From NCBI RefSeq assembly GCF_016482785.1, contig NZ_JAEMXM010000034.1, forward strand, positions 735 to 58,433: 57,699 bases of DNA. Direction: 5' to 3'. The notes under the pieces were generated by a model, which was not told the DNA's origin, made no database searches, and saw only the letters and a list, made by a program, of their open reading frames with translations. This document shows, in pieces, positions 27,261 to 37,015 of the stretch. The position numbers and the translations under genes were made by a program. Each line of letters opens with the position of its first letter. Within the stretch, counting starts at the first letter, position 1. The stretch is from Paenibacillus alkalitolerans (lineage in GTDB: Bacteria; Bacillota; Bacilli; Paenibacillales; YIM-B00363).

Positions 27261-30200
27261 TCAATTTCGCAACTGTGTGACAATAACATCGTTGGTGTCG
27301 CCGGCAATTTTAAACGGCACGTCGTGACGTTCCACATGGCCGTTATTCCACGTGACGGTAAATCGCATCGTATAATTGCCGTCGCTCAGCGTTTTCGAAA
27401 AATCCGTATTGACCATCTGTGCCGTGTAGTTGACTTGGTTTCCGCTGCTCATATTCACCGTGTCGCCGGTGGCTGTTAACGTTGCGGTAACTTGCTTCGG
27501 CTTCGTCGCGCTGGTTGAAGTATCGGTCACAGCCGCTCTTAACTCGAATGCCTCACCCGCCCAGAAGGTATCCGGCGAGCGTGCTTTGTTAGGGAACTTT
27601 GCGTTCCAAGCTTGCCGGTAATTCTCCCATTCCGGAGTATGCAGCACCTGACCGGTGATGCTTAAGTCGCCTACAACGATCGTCTTGACTTCCGTGTCTG
27701 CAGCGCTATGCGGGTCCGTCACCGTTAAAGAAACGGTCCATGAACCGGGACGGTTCCGGGTATCCGCACCCGCGATCGATGCATCTTTCGTTGTAAACGT
27801 CTTTGCATAGCCGCCAGGTCCGCTGACGGTCCACATGTACGTGAGCGCATCCCCGTCGGGATCGCTTGAAGTATTCGTGAGAACGATGGTATCGCCTTCC
27901 CACGCCGGATTCGGCGTCCACGTGAAATCGGCGACCGGAGGGCGATTCACCATAAGCCAACGATAGTCGGACCAATTCGACCAAACGAACCAGTCATATA
28001 CTCTTACTCTCACCTTTAATTTTTGCCCCGCCGGCAAGTCGGTGTTTGGTGTCCAACTGTTTGAAGCAGCCGAGGTGTTCTGCCAAACTTGGCCCGAACT
28101 TGCCACCGTCCATGTATTGGCTTCATTAATAATTTCCACTTCATAATATTGGAATACCGTTCCCGGATCCGGATCCGTCTGCGTCCAAGTAATCGCCGGC
28201 CGTTTGGTTTCGACGATCGTCGGCTGCGCCTGTGAACCGGTCGGATACGTAATCGTTGCAGTCGGAGCATTATTGATAAAGAGCCACGTTTGAGCGGACC
28301 ACGCCGACCAGTCGGCGCCGTCATTAACCCTGACACGTACTCTCATCTTTTGACCCGTCGGAAGATTGGATGTCGGTGTCCAGCTTGCAGCAGTTGAGGA
28401 AGTCGACTGACCTAACTCTCCTGAGTCAAGGATATACGCAGTATTTGATTCATTTGTAATCTGGAGCTGGAACCCGCGAAAGACCGTTCCGGGATCGGCG
28501 TCCGTTTGCTGCCAACGAAGCAGCGGACGCATTGATGTTTCCATTGTCGGTACTGCTTGAGTGCCGTTCGGGTATATCATGGAGGCAACCGGTATATTAT
28601 TTGGCGGAAACGGATTCGTAACCGTAATGCTCGAAACCGCCCAATTGCTCCATGCCCCGTATTCATCCATGACCGCTAATCCAATCTGATACGTTCCGTA
28701 TTCCGACGGCCGGATCAACTGCGCCTCAACATATGATCCGCTCGGCGTGACGTAGTAATATTTCCTGTCGAAAACACCTCTTGTCGTTTGATAATTTTTC
28801 CCGTCCTCCGGCGCCGAGTAAGTCCATGCATTGGCCCATCGATCCGGATCATAGCTGCTGTCATTGTACCCTACTGTATTGTCGGCTTTCAGGTATGTTG
28901 TTAATTGTGCGACCGGTTTCCTATGAACGATGATCCGCTTTGTAAACTCGTTAGACGGCTTCCTGTAGCCGGCGAATACATTGCTCGGATAACGGTAATT
29001 CGGATGCGGATCGTCTAAGGCCGACAAAGTTACGTCGTATACGCCGACTTTATCAAAGTAAACTTGGTTGCTCGAGTACGTTTGCCCGTGAAGAGCCGAA
29101 TACCCCTGATTGTTGATGAATTTCGGTGTATGGCTGTACCTCCATTGATAACTGCCGGAGATCGGGTCGTTTTCCAGATCGCTGTAGGTAATGTTGGAGT
29201 AACGAACTTCCGCTCTCGCCGATCCTTCTTCCCACAAAGCATAGCTTTGATCCCAATGTACCGATGCAGGGGATATAGCTTTAGTTGTTACCATTCCGAA
29301 TCGAACAAACGACTTGTCGGAAAACGGTCCGATTTTTCCACTGCCGTACTGGGAGTCTGACACACTGAAATAAGGGACGCCACCGACGAATACATCAATT
29401 TTTGAGCCTAATGCGCGAATCATAATATTCTCGCTTGTCTTATCTTGGAACGGGTAATTGCTTTGACGAAGCACCGTTCTGGCGCCGTTCACGTATTTCG
29501 ACAAATACAACGTTGCCCCGTCTGTTTCTACCGTATACTTATTGATTGAATCGGCCGCACGAAACGCTATCCCCGCCATATCACGGTCCCCGTCGGCGTC
29601 ATCTAAACTCATGCTGAAATTGATTTCCACGTCGCTTACGGAAAAACCGGAAAGGAACTGTCCAAGTGAAAACGGTTTTGCAATTGCGGGTAGGTCAGAT
29701 GGTTCCCCATATGAAATCCAAGGAATGAGAGTATACGAGCTTGGCTCATCCGCACCTGTCACCCTGTTATGAAACGATAAATACAAACCATCACCGATAT
29801 ACGTCCCAAACCTTTCCCTATCGGCCATAGTCGCTATAGACGAGCCAATCGATACTACACCACCTGGATCGAATTGAGAATACACGGAACCGTCTTGCCT
29901 ATAAACTGTACTTCGATTAGTCCATAATCCATCGGGTGTAAATTGCCCAGACTTAGGCGCTTGATAATTTCCGTTCCAATCGACCAGGAAACTGGATCTC
30001 ATTGAATCAAAATCATAAGTTGCGCGATCCGCTAACGTTGTCGCGCCTGTTGTCATATTTATTCTTTCAACATAATTCGCGCTGTCACCCCAACCGTCCC
30101 AATCATATGTTCTTACGAGAACTTCTTTTTTTAGAGGATTTTCAGCTATGACTGGTTTACCTTCAGGTTCATCTTTGCTTCGGATTTTATTGCCTTTGAG

Positions 30201-33200
30201 TTTTACCCTCCATGCTAGCGTATAATCCGAATTAATTTTTGTCAGGTATGTGATTCCACGATTGCTATAATTGCTAGAATGCCCAAATTCATAAATATAA
30301 AGATCGCCATTTTGTCCTTCGAAAAACTGATCAGGAGACGTGTTTATTGTCTCTTCTTCATAATTTATAGTGATATTAACATTCCCTAACATCGGAACGA
30401 TTTTCGTACTTACAACTTTTGCGTTTCTATCAAATTCTTCAAATACCCAATGCTCACCAAGTTCAGCGCTGTATGAGGAAGATACTATGACAAGGTTATC
30501 TCCCTTAACAAATACATTGTCAACACCACTGATGTAATCATCGTAAGCTAACGATGAGTTAATATAAACTCCGGTTTTTAAGTCGTAAGCATGCAATACC
30601 TTAAATGAATAGTCATCCCATTTCGAAACATTATAATCCTCATCACATTCACGACATGAAAGCTCAACAACATGATACAGTGTATTGATTCCGGCCTTAA
30701 ATACCCTCGTATTAGGATTAATATCAACTCTAGTAATAGAAACATTACTTCCGAGTGCATCTTTTTCCGCTTGAGAATAAAATTCCCACGTATTTTCGTG
30801 TCTGTATTGTTTTTTTACATAATACGTCGGGATGTTATCTGTATTATCTTCCTGCCAAATTCGATCATACGGTGAACCATCCAGGTATATGTGTTTCCTC
30901 TCAACGTAATCCATGTCATAACGACTTACTTTTGATTTGTTAAATGCATAATAATTCCCTTCAAACTGAAAATATAGATGACTTCGGGTTGTATAATAGT
31001 TTGGTTGGGCGTAATTATTAAAACTAACATATTTCCATCCACCCGCACCATTAGGTACTAATAAAGGCCCCGAATATTCTGTATTCTCTAATTTGATTGC
31101 TCGATATGGATTAAGACCGTTATTTCCGTAACCGTTGTCGCTTAATCCGAACATCCACGGGCCATACGACTCGTCACTGTCACGGAAATAAAACTGTCTC
31201 TCCGGTTTCCGTCCTAATCCACCTACCAAGTTGTTACTACTTACTGACCATTTTTGCCCTTTCGATGATATGACTCTAGGCGACGTCGTTTCATACAACG
31301 TCCAGTTATTAAAGATACTGCTTGGAGAAAATGGCGTTATGGGATTCAGATCCGTCTCAGGATTCCGACCTTCAATTGCAAAGGATACCTCCGGGGCCAA
31401 GTTTATTACGTCAAGGATAAGCCCAGTCGGTTCGGAAAGGGTGTCGTCTGATTTTCCGTAATCCTCTGTCGCCTTAATGTAAAATTGATACTTCCCTACC
31501 TTTGTCGGCCTGTATGTCGCCTTGGTTAAATCACCGGTGAGCACTTGCCATGGATCATCGCTAAATCCATTGTTATTGCTGTCGTACCGCACTTTATATT
31601 CGACGCTTCGAATAATATCCCCATCGATGCTGTATGACCTGTTATATAGCGTATATGTGTTGTTCCGGAGCCCGAGCGGCACGATCTCCCCTTTTGCAAC
31701 AGGCGGCTCGTCCGGCAGGACGGTAAGGGTGTGCGAGTCCGGTCTAAGCGATTTTAAACCGGTATTGTCGTATACATGAAGCTCTAAGGTCACAGTTCCT
31801 GGCGTGGTGTACCTGTCCCGTTTGTTCGTCCATTCGTCCCTCGTATGATCAATGGTACGCCCCGACACGGGACTATAACTTTCCGCAGAAGAAAACGGGG
31901 AAGGCAGCGGCCGGTTTTCCTTCACCACATCCGGACCTGTAATGACAGGGATTGGGTTAGGAGGTACAACCTGCACACCCCCCTTAGCCGTCAAGCCTTT
32001 CCACTCAATAACTACTCGAGTATTGCCTCCTTCGATCCCGGTTACGTCGCCTCGCCAATCAACGGAAGCAATACGTGGATCCTCAATCGTCCATGTCGCC
32101 TCCGAGTCAGGGACATACTTCCACAAGGACCATTCCGCAGTTCCAACCTGGCGTTCCTTATAACGGCCGTCGAAATCCGCCGAATCTCCGATGGCGATAG
32201 CCCTGGAATCAGGATCCACATCTAACATGTATTCTATCTCAGGTTCCGGCTCCGGTTCTGGATCGGGAGTAGTTTTAGCCAAAACGTTCAGCGTCGCGGT
32301 GTCAGACAGAGCGTTCCACGTCCCACGAACCGTTGTCGTGCCGGCCGATTGCCCTTCGGCTACCCCAACCGCGTTTATCGTAGCGATCGCGCTGCTCACG
32401 GTTGACCAGCCAATCAGGGAGGAGGAAATAGGCTCCCATGTCGTTGTTCCTTTTACGCGGGCCTTGGCCGTATAGGATCTCGTTTCGTCCACATACATTG
32501 TCCAAGGATCCGGCTGAATTTCCAGGGCATCGTACTCCTTATCTGGCGGCGGTGCTGCAGCCGGTTCGTAATAGAAATAAACGTAATACCTGCTGAACTG
32601 CGAGCTGTCATAAGTGAAAGCTCCTGGTCCCTCTCCGCTTACCCACGTTGGACCAGCTGGAGGCGGTTCATCTTGCTTTTTCTTGTAACCTATGTAGGTA
32701 TAGTCCGCATTCGTGGGATTCCTGTAGTCGTACTCTTGCCCATGAACAAGCGTCTCATCACGGTCATCGAAGATCCCGTCAAGGCTTTGTCCGTCAGTGG
32801 TAAAATGGCGAATGTACGCCGTGCCGGTTTCCGGTGCTATTGGCTCTAGTGTAATCGTATAAAGAATTGGAAAGTAATATCTGTATGCTTCAACTGCATC
32901 CGCAAATTCGCCAGAAATAGTTAAGTCTTCACCTAAATCTTCTGGATCGATTGTTGAAAGCCATCCGTTTCGCACAGACACGCTTCCGGAAACCGAATCT
33001 GTCCCATAACCTGAAATACTGGATAAATCAACCGTAAATGTGCGATCGGTAACGTAACGTTCAATGTCGGTATAATTTTGACCGTATCTAGACTGCCTAT
33101 AAATCTCCGCACCCGTTAATTCTCCGTCTTGCATAGAAACATCAAATCGCTCAGCTGTAATATTTATAATCTTTCGCCCAGAAATCGTAATATCCAAGCT

Positions 33201-33446
33201 GTATCTGAAAAGATCCACTGGGTCTCCCGGCTTTTTCCCTTCCCCAGTCCATTGTCCCGCTGTATTTTTCCAAACATCATAGTAGCCATTACCGACCCAA
33301 TAATGGACATTGTGATCCGAACCGCTGGCAACCGTCGCAATTGTTGCAGCTTCGGCCTTGTTAACAATAGGTGAAAATGTAAAATGGATCGAAGTAAGCA
33401 ATATGGAAAAACACAAGGTAAGGGCCAAATATTTTCGATGCTTCAC
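27261..33446 (-). CDS. Giant secreted multidomain protein (Big_2, FN3-like, PKD)
   Basis: 2061 residues from GTG 33446 (AAGGAG 7 bases upstream). A signal peptide ends near KAEAA. Modules: a beta-rich N-terminal region; a MucBP-like segment (TYIGYKKK); a bacterial Ig-like Big_2 domain (about 300-390); an acidic proline spacer (PEPEPEPEIEY); a second Ig-like domain; PKD/cadherin-like repeats; a long central AT-rich region with aromatic beta-propeller-like texture (about 760-1180); a LamG-like domain (about 1235-1390); two about 110-residue FN3-like repeats (NGTQAVPTMET and TGSQAQPTIVE, about 1610-1830); a PKD domain (NRPPVADFTWTP, about 1835-1925); and a C-terminal beta domain. No sortase motif or SLH repeats. 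Probably a surface or matrix adhesin. It follows the stalk-domain gene by 11 bases. Confidence 0.85.
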   Translation of the reverse strand: MKHRKYLALTLCFSILLTSIHFTFSPIVNKAEAATIATVASGSDHNVHYWVGNGYYDVWKNTAGQWTGEGKKPGDPVDLFRYSLDITISGRKIINITAERFDVSMQDGELTGAEIYRQSRYGQNYTDIERYVTDRTFTVDLSSISGYGTDSVSGSVSVRNGWLSTIDPEDLGEDLTISGEFADAVEAYRYYFPILYTITLEPIAPETGTAYIRHFTTDGQSLDGIFDDRDETLVHGQEYDYRNPTNADYTYIGYKKKQDEPPPAGPTWVSGEGPGAFTYDSSQFSRYYVYFYYEPAAAPPPDKEYDALEIQPDPWTMYVDETRSYTAKARVKGTTTWEPISSSLIGWSTVSSAIATINAVGVAEGQSAGTTTVRGTWNALSDTATLNVLAKTTPDPEPEPEPEIEYMLDVDPDSRAIAIGDSADFDGRYKERQVGTAEWSLWKYVPDSEATWTIEDPRIASVDWRGDVTGIEGGNTRVVIEWKGLTAKGGVQVVPPNPIPVITGPDVVKENRPLPSPFSSAESYSPVSGRTIDHTRDEWTNKRDRYTTPGTVTLELHVYDNTGLKSLRPDSHTLTVLPDEPPVAKGEIVPLGLRNNTYTLYNRSYSIDGDIIRSVEYKVRYDSNNNGFSDDPWQVLTGDLTKATYRPTKVGKYQFYIKATEDYGKSDDTLSEPTGLILDVINLAPEVSFAIEGRNPETDLNPITPFSPSSIFNNWTLYETTSPRVISSKGQKWSVSSNNLVGGLGRKPERQFYFRDSDESYGPWMFGLSDNGYGNNGLNPYRAIKLENTEYSGPLLVPNGAGGWKYVSFNNYAQPNYYTTRSHLYFQFEGNYYAFNKSKVSRYDMDYVERKHIYLDGSPYDRIWQEDNTDNIPTYYVKKQYRHENTWEFYSQAEKDALGSNVSITRVDINPNTRVFKAGINTLYHVVELSCRECDEDYNVSKWDDYSFKVLHAYDLKTGVYINSSLAYDDYISGVDNVFVKGDNLVIVSSSYSAELGEHWVFEEFDRNAKVVSTKIVPMLGNVNITINYEEETINTSPDQFFEGQNGDLYIYEFGHSSNYSNRGITYLTKINSDYTLAWRVKLKGNKIRSKDEPEGKPVIAENPLKKEVLVRTYDWDGWGDSANYVERINMTTGATTLADRATYDFDSMRSSFLVDWNGNYQAPKSGQFTPDGLWTNRSTVYRQDGSVYSQFDPGGVVSIGSSIATMADRERFGTYIGDGLYLSFHNRVTGADEPSSYTLIPWISYGEPSDLPAIAKPFSLGQFLSGFSVSDVEINFSMSLDDADGDRDMAGIAFRAADSINKYTVETDGATLYLSKYVNGARTVLRQSNYPFQDKTSENIMIRALGSKIDVFVGGVPYFSVSDSQYGSGKIGPFSDKSFVRFGMVTTKAISPASVHWDQSYALWEEGSARAEVRYSNITYSDLENDPISGSYQWRYSHTPKFINNQGYSALHGQTYSSNQVYFDKVGVYDVTLSALDDPHPNYRYPSNVFAGYRKPSNEFTKRIIVHRKPVAQLTTYLKADNTVGYNDSSYDPDRWANAWTYSAPEDGKNYQTTRGVFDRKYYYVTPSGSYVEAQLIRPSEYGTYQIGLAVMDEYGAWSNWAVSSITVTNPFPPNNIPVASMIYPNGTQAVPTMETSMRPLLRWQQTDADPGTVFRGFQLQITNESNTAYILDSGELGQSTSSTAASWTPTSNLPTGQKMRVRVRVNDGADWSAWSAQTWLFINNAPTATITYPTGSQAQPTIVETKRPAITWTQTDPDPGTVFQYYEVEIINEANTWTVASSGQVWQNTSAASNSWTPNTDLPAGQKLKVRVRVYDWFVWSNWSDYRWLMVNRPPVADFTWTPNPAWEGDTIVLTNTSSDPDGDALTYMWTVSGPGGYAKTFTTKDASIAGADTRNRPGSWTVSLTVTDPHSAADTEVKTIVVGDLSITGQVLHTPEWENYRQAWNAKFPNKARSPDTFWAGEAFELRAAVTDTSTSATKPKQVTATLTATGDTVNMSSGNQVNYTAQMVNTDFSKTLSDGNYTMRFTVTWNNGHVERHDVPFKIAGDTNDVIVTQLRN

Positions 33447-33457
33447 GACGCCTCTCC

Positions 33458-34387
33458 TTAAAACGGATTTTCCATCAAAACGATGTACTCTCCTACATGG
33501 AAAAAGCCGACATACACCACTTTATCAAGGGTAAATGCCTTATAATTTTTATCTCCACCGCCTGTATTATCCCGTGGGGTAACAATGGCATATTGTTGTT
33601 CCAAATTTCCATCGGGGAGTTTCACATCTTTGCCAAAGACGGAACTCCGAAGGCGAGGTTCATATTGGTCCCCTGTAAGCAAAGCAGTTTCGCCAATTGC
33701 ACCGCTGTTTTTTATGAAAAACACCTTTTGTCCTTTCCAGATATCATGAACAACCACGTCCCCAATTTGGATCGGAAGATGTTCTTTTGTAATGACATAC
33801 AGTTTTGTGTATGGTTCATCTTTTTCAAAAAATTTACCCATAACATCAGTAGTTAAATATTTTTTGTAATTCTCACTGCCGAAGTATTTGCGAAAATGAT
33901 CTACACTTTTAGATTGAATCTCCATTTCTTTCGGGGTCAAAAACACCTTTTCCCCTACATAGACGTACTTGCTATATCCATCCCACTCTACCGTCTGGCC
34001 AAGTGCTTCGCTCACGAATCGAAGCGGCACGAACGTACGCCCTTGACGCACAACGGCAGCTGTGTCAAAAGCGACTTCCTCGCCATTCACAAGAGCCTTC
34101 TTCTCACCGATCACAAGTGCAATGTATTTTCCATCCATCGAAATTTCTACGCGATCCACTTCATCATGCCATGCTACTTTCGCCCCGAGATTTTCAGCAA
34201 CGAAGCGAACCGGTACAAGTGTCCGATTATTAGAATCCACAAACGGCTTTGCGTCGGGGAACTTTAAACGTTTTCCGTCCATAATTACGTTAATATTTAC
34301 AGTAGCCGGTGCAGCATCAATTCCAGGTCCACTGAATACGGTCATACCAATCACGGCAACAAGTGCAGTTAGCAATCTTCTTTTCAT
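33458..34387 (-). CDS. Secreted protein with copper-amine-oxidase N-terminal (stalk) domain
   Basis: 309 residues. A signal peptide (MKRRLLTALVAVIGMTVFSG) is followed by two tandem copies of the Cu_amine_oxidN1 stalk motif: PFVDSNNRTLVPVRFVAENLGAKVAWHDE and AAVVRQGRTFVPLRFVSEALGQTVEWDG. This domain is common in Paenibacillaceae exported proteins and usually is not an oxidase. The C-terminal 150 residues are unrecognised. First gene of a transcript with the giant secreted protein. The RBS is GAGGAGA. Confidence 0.85.
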   Translation of the reverse strand: MKRRLLTALVAVIGMTVFSGPGIDAAPATVNINVIMDGKRLKFPDAKPFVDSNNRTLVPVRFVAENLGAKVAWHDEVDRVEISMDGKYIALVIGEKKALVNGEEVAFDTAAVVRQGRTFVPLRFVSEALGQTVEWDGYSKYVYVGEKVFLTPKEMEIQSKSVDHFRKYFGSENYKKYLTTDVMGKFFEKDEPYTKLYVITKEHLPIQIGDVVVHDIWKGQKVFFIKNSGAIGETALLTGDQYEPRLRSSVFGKDVKLPDGNLEQQYAIVTPRDNTGGGDKNYKAFTLDKVVYVGFFHVGEYIVLMENPF

Positions 34388-34446
34388 AACAATCTCTCCT
34401 CACAAATGCTCACTTTACATGTTTATCGACGGATTGCGGAAAGGTT

Positions 34447-34476
34447 TTTATATTGCACGATAGATAACAGGCTCAA
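34447..34476 (-). promoter_or_regulatory. Putative promoter of the stalk-protein/giant-protein operon
   Basis: TTGAGC (34476-34471), 18-base spacer, TATAAA (34452-34447) on the minus strand, about 60 bases before the start codon. It separates this operon from the Tad genes. Confidence 0.5.
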
Positions 34477-34536
34477 ACTGCTCGCCTCCCCTTTTACACT
34501 AGAACGAATAAAGCAAAAGGCGCAAACACCCTCCAC

Positions 34537-35091
34537 CTACCGAAACCTCACACTAGCCACGCTCGATAGCACGATCGGTTCCACTCGTCCGGTGCCCGTC
34601 ACCCGATGGTGCACCTCCACAACTGCAATCACCGACGGACCGTACACGGTCACATCGACGTTACGCACCGTCTCTTCCGCAGTCCCGGCCCGCACAACTA
34701 CACTCTGGTGCAGAACAACCGGATATGACGGAGCGCTGACGAACTGAAGCATATGGACAACCGGCGCTTCCGTCAAATAACTGCCCGTCTGCGGCTTTCC
34801 CTGGCTATCCAATCGCATATTCATATGCAAATATTTATAAAAATCCGCCGTCCCCGCAGCCTGATCCCACACTAATCTGCCATAAGCAGCCTCCATGGGA
34901 TCAATGTTAATGGCGGCGGCATGCGCTGCACGATCGAGAACAAGCTTCGTCTTCGTCTTATTTGCAGATTGCAGCATCCAATCCAGCGACACTACAAACA
35001 AAGCCACTGAAAAAATAACCGCCATCAATCCGAACAGCAGGACGTGCGCGCCTCCGCGCTCGTCCCGCAGCAGCGACACCCCGTTACTCAT
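34537..35091 (-). CDS. TadE/TadG-like pseudopilin
   Basis: 184 residues from ATG 35091, which overlaps the stop of the upstream gene. After a short RDERGGAHV leader comes one membrane helix (LLFGLMAVIFSVALFVVSL), the usual TadE/F/G layout. The rest is an extracellular domain with no family I recognise. Last gene of the Tad operon; likely a minor pseudopilin controlling pilus assembly. Confidence 0.7.
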   Translation of the reverse strand: MSNGVSLLRDERGGAHVLLFGLMAVIFSVALFVVSLDWMLQSANKTKTKLVLDRAAHAAAINIDPMEAAYGRLVWDQAAGTADFYKYLHMNMRLDSQGKPQTGSYLTEAPVVHMLQFVSAPSYPVVLHQSVVVRAGTAEETVRNVDVTVYGPSVIAVVEVHHRVTGTGRVEPIVLSSVASVRFR

Positions 35092-35533
35092 AAGCCTCGC
35101 TCTTCCCATACAGAACTATCCTGTAAAATCCTTCATTCTCGCCGGAGCCGCCGCCAAAACCAAGCGCGCCCAGCATCCGGGTAATATTAGGAGCCGGATA
35201 TTTAACAACCAGCCTTATGGTCGGATCGGCGGAATCCCGGTACACCTTGGAGACGGTGCTCCCTTCGAACGACGGATATGTCACGCCTCCGACCGTCACC
35301 GCCCCCAAACCCAAACCGGACAATCGGTTCGCCGCGGCAGCCGCCACAGCCGGACTCACATATCCGAGCGCCTCGGCTTCCTTCAACGCATGGTTCGCCA
35401 CAACATTCAAGTGGTTCGCCTTCATTATGTACACAAAGAAAGGAACTCCCGCGAAGCTGATAAAGAGAAGCAGCGGGACGACGAACATCGTCAACAGCAA
35501 GCTATCGGCGCCTCCGCGCTCATTCTTTACCAT
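35084..35533 (-). CDS. TadE-like minor pseudopilin
   Basis: 149 residues. An ERGGADS leader (KNERGGADSLLLTMFVV) precedes one membrane helix, then a helical ANHALKEAEALGYVS region and a beta domain. This resembles TadE/DUF4320-type proteins of Gram-positive Tad systems. Good binding site (GGAGG). Overlaps the next gene by 8 bases. Confidence 0.7.
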   Translation of the reverse strand: MVKNERGGADSLLLTMFVVPLLLFISFAGVPFFVYIMKANHLNVVANHALKEAEALGYVSPAVAAAAANRLSGLGLGAVTVGGVTYPSFEGSTVSKVYRDSADPTIRLVVKYPAPNITRMLGALGFGGGSGENEGFYRIVLYGKSEAYE

Positions 35534-35589
35534 TCACAACGCCTCCTTGCTCGTTTCTGAGCACTACGCGTCAATCTGCAGATTGACTC

Positions 35590-35745
35590 CTAATTCGTTA
35601 CATAATCGAAACCGCGCACCGTATTCGTCACCGATTGATGACCGTCCCGGACGGCGTCGTTCAAGCCGGCCCCGCCTTGAAAAATAAATACCGCTATCCC
35701 GAACAACAACACCAGCAGTCCTAGAGAGACCAATAACTTCGTCAT
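35590..35745 (-). CDS. Tiny single-pass membrane protein in the Tad operon (1)
   Basis: 51 residues, MTKLLVSLGLLVLLFGIAVFIFQ then a short polar tail (GLNDAVRDGHQSVTNTV). It begins two bases after the upstream stop (TAATATG), so it is probably translated by coupling, since no independent binding site is visible. Possible pilin-like subunit; lacks the Flp G/xxxxEY processing motif. Confidence 0.65.
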   Translation of the reverse strand: MTKLLVSLGLLVLLFGIAVFIFQGGAGLNDAVRDGHQSVTNTVRGFDYVTN

Positions 35746-35746
35746 A

Positions 35747-35926
35747 TTACGGAGTCGTAGAGGTTACCGCGCCGGAGCTTGCATCAACACCCAAGTTACC
35801 GTTAGTCAACGATGTACTCACATCGCGTCCACGATCCACTACTTGCGTCGCCACCAAGTCGCCTATAAAAAGTACCGCACCCAACAACAAAACCGCCAAC
35901 GCCAATGCCACACCGATTTTGCTCAT
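35747..35926 (-). CDS. Tiny single-pass membrane protein in the Tad operon (2)
   Basis: 59 residues from ATG 35926 behind TGGGAGGAAAATG. MSKIGVALALAVLLLGAVLFIGDLV is the membrane helix; the tail is Ser/Thr-rich (DVSTSLTNGNLGVDASSG). Same plan as its two neighbours, so these are likely paralogues. Candidate major pilin or scaffold. Confidence 0.7.
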   Translation of the reverse strand: MSKIGVALALAVLLLGAVLFIGDLVATQVVDRGRDVSTSLTNGNLGVDASSGAVTSTTP

Positions 35927-35960
35927 ATCATTTTCCTCCCAAATGAATAAAATTTTATTT

Positions 35961-36098
35961 TTAAAACGCATTCCGTATTTGATCCCTCGTCGACACTCCG
36001 GCATCCCCGACCGCGGGTACGATGAGCTCTCCGAACGTGAATAGCGCGGCTCCCAACACCAATACCGCAAGCGCGATCGTCGTAAGCAATTTCGCCAA
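35961..36098 (-). CDS. Tiny single-pass membrane protein in the Tad operon (3)
   Basis: 45 residues from TTG 36098, behind an excellent GGGAGGTGATT binding site. MAKLLTTIALAVLVLGAALFTFG followed by ELIVPAVGDAGVSTRDQIRNAF. No Flp-type cleavage site. It lies immediately after tadC, where Flp pilins or TadE genes are often found. Confidence 0.65.
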   Translation of the reverse strand: MAKLLTTIALAVLVLGAALFTFGELIVPAVGDAGVSTRDQIRNAF

Positions 36099-36112
36099 GC
36101 CAAATCACCTCC

Positions 36113-36994
36113 CTACCCGCCTGTAAAACTGACCGTCAACTGCTCCAGCACCGTTAAAACCCACGGATACACAAACAGGAACAAACATACGAGAAAAGGA
36201 ATCATGATATAAAAGCTGATCCAAACCGGAGCGTTCTCGATCCGCTTGTTCAGTTCCGCCTCCAAAGTCGAATCGATGGATTTCGAGTGCTCGATAAGCA
36301 GCCGACTGACGTCGGACGGTTTCGCCGCCGATATCGCCATGAAGGCATTCACGAGCGGATACACTTCCGAAATGCCTACTCCGTCTTTGAAGGCCATGAT
36401 CGCTTCTCTCTGGTCCTTCCCCCACTGCGCCGCCAACTGCTGGATATGGGGACGCAGCAGGCGAAGCGGCCGTCCCGCTCGCAAAATCATCTCGCGAATA
36501 TCGGTATGATCCGTTACGCAAATCGACAACCGATGCGCAAACTTCGATATTTCCAGCAAGCACCGCGACCTCCGTCTTGCCGCAGAAAACATCAAAATCC
36601 ATTCAGGAACGAACCAAAGTATAAATCCGGCCAGCGCCGCGAGAACGAACAACCGGAATATTTCCGCCATTGCAACGGCGCCGACAACCCCGAATCGGGA
36701 TAAAGAAAGCATCAAGATTAGGTACACTCCGGCGCAAACCGAACCATACCGGAACTGCCGGTATTGCCGGTATGTCCAACGAACGCCCGCCAGTCTAGCC
36801 TTCTCTATAAATGCTCGTTCCTTAACGGAGAGAACGGGCAGCAGCAGCCCTTCCTCCCGCCGCCCGGCCCTCTGGCGGAAACGTTCCACCAGCGCGCGGA
36901 TCGGATCACGCCTGGTACGGGCGAAAGGAAGAAGCAGCACGCTCCACACCATGCCCGATCCGGCGGCAAACGAGGCATACCACAACCATTGCAT
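36113..36994 (-). CDS. TadC-like inner-membrane platform protein
   Basis: 293 residues of the type II secretion F (T2SSF) superfamily. N-terminal and central membrane helices surround the cytoplasmic helical domain (LLEISKFAHRLSICVTDHTDIREMI ... LVNAFMAISAAKPSDVSRLL), and a terminal helix is at FYIMIPFLVCLFLFVYPWV. With TadB it forms the membrane base that couples the TadA ATPase to pilin extrusion. GAGAGGTGATGGC precedes the ATG. Confidence 0.85.
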   Translation of the reverse strand: MQWLWYASFAAGSGMVWSVLLLPFARTRRDPIRALVERFRQRAGRREEGLLLPVLSVKERAFIEKARLAGVRWTYRQYRQFRYGSVCAGVYLILMLSLSRFGVVGAVAMAEIFRLFVLAALAGFILWFVPEWILMFSAARRRSRCLLEISKFAHRLSICVTDHTDIREMILRAGRPLRLLRPHIQQLAAQWGKDQREAIMAFKDGVGISEVYPLVNAFMAISAAKPSDVSRLLIEHSKSIDSTLEAELNKRIENAPVWISFYIMIPFLVCLFLFVYPWVLTVLEQLTVSFTGG

Positions 36995-37015
36995 GCCATC
37001 ACCTCTCTTCGCGCT

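Noticed and set aside
26992-27264. Longer DUF3990-like protein starting at 27264
   Set aside because: It would overlap the giant gene stop and hairpin; the AGGAGATG site fits ATG 27210.
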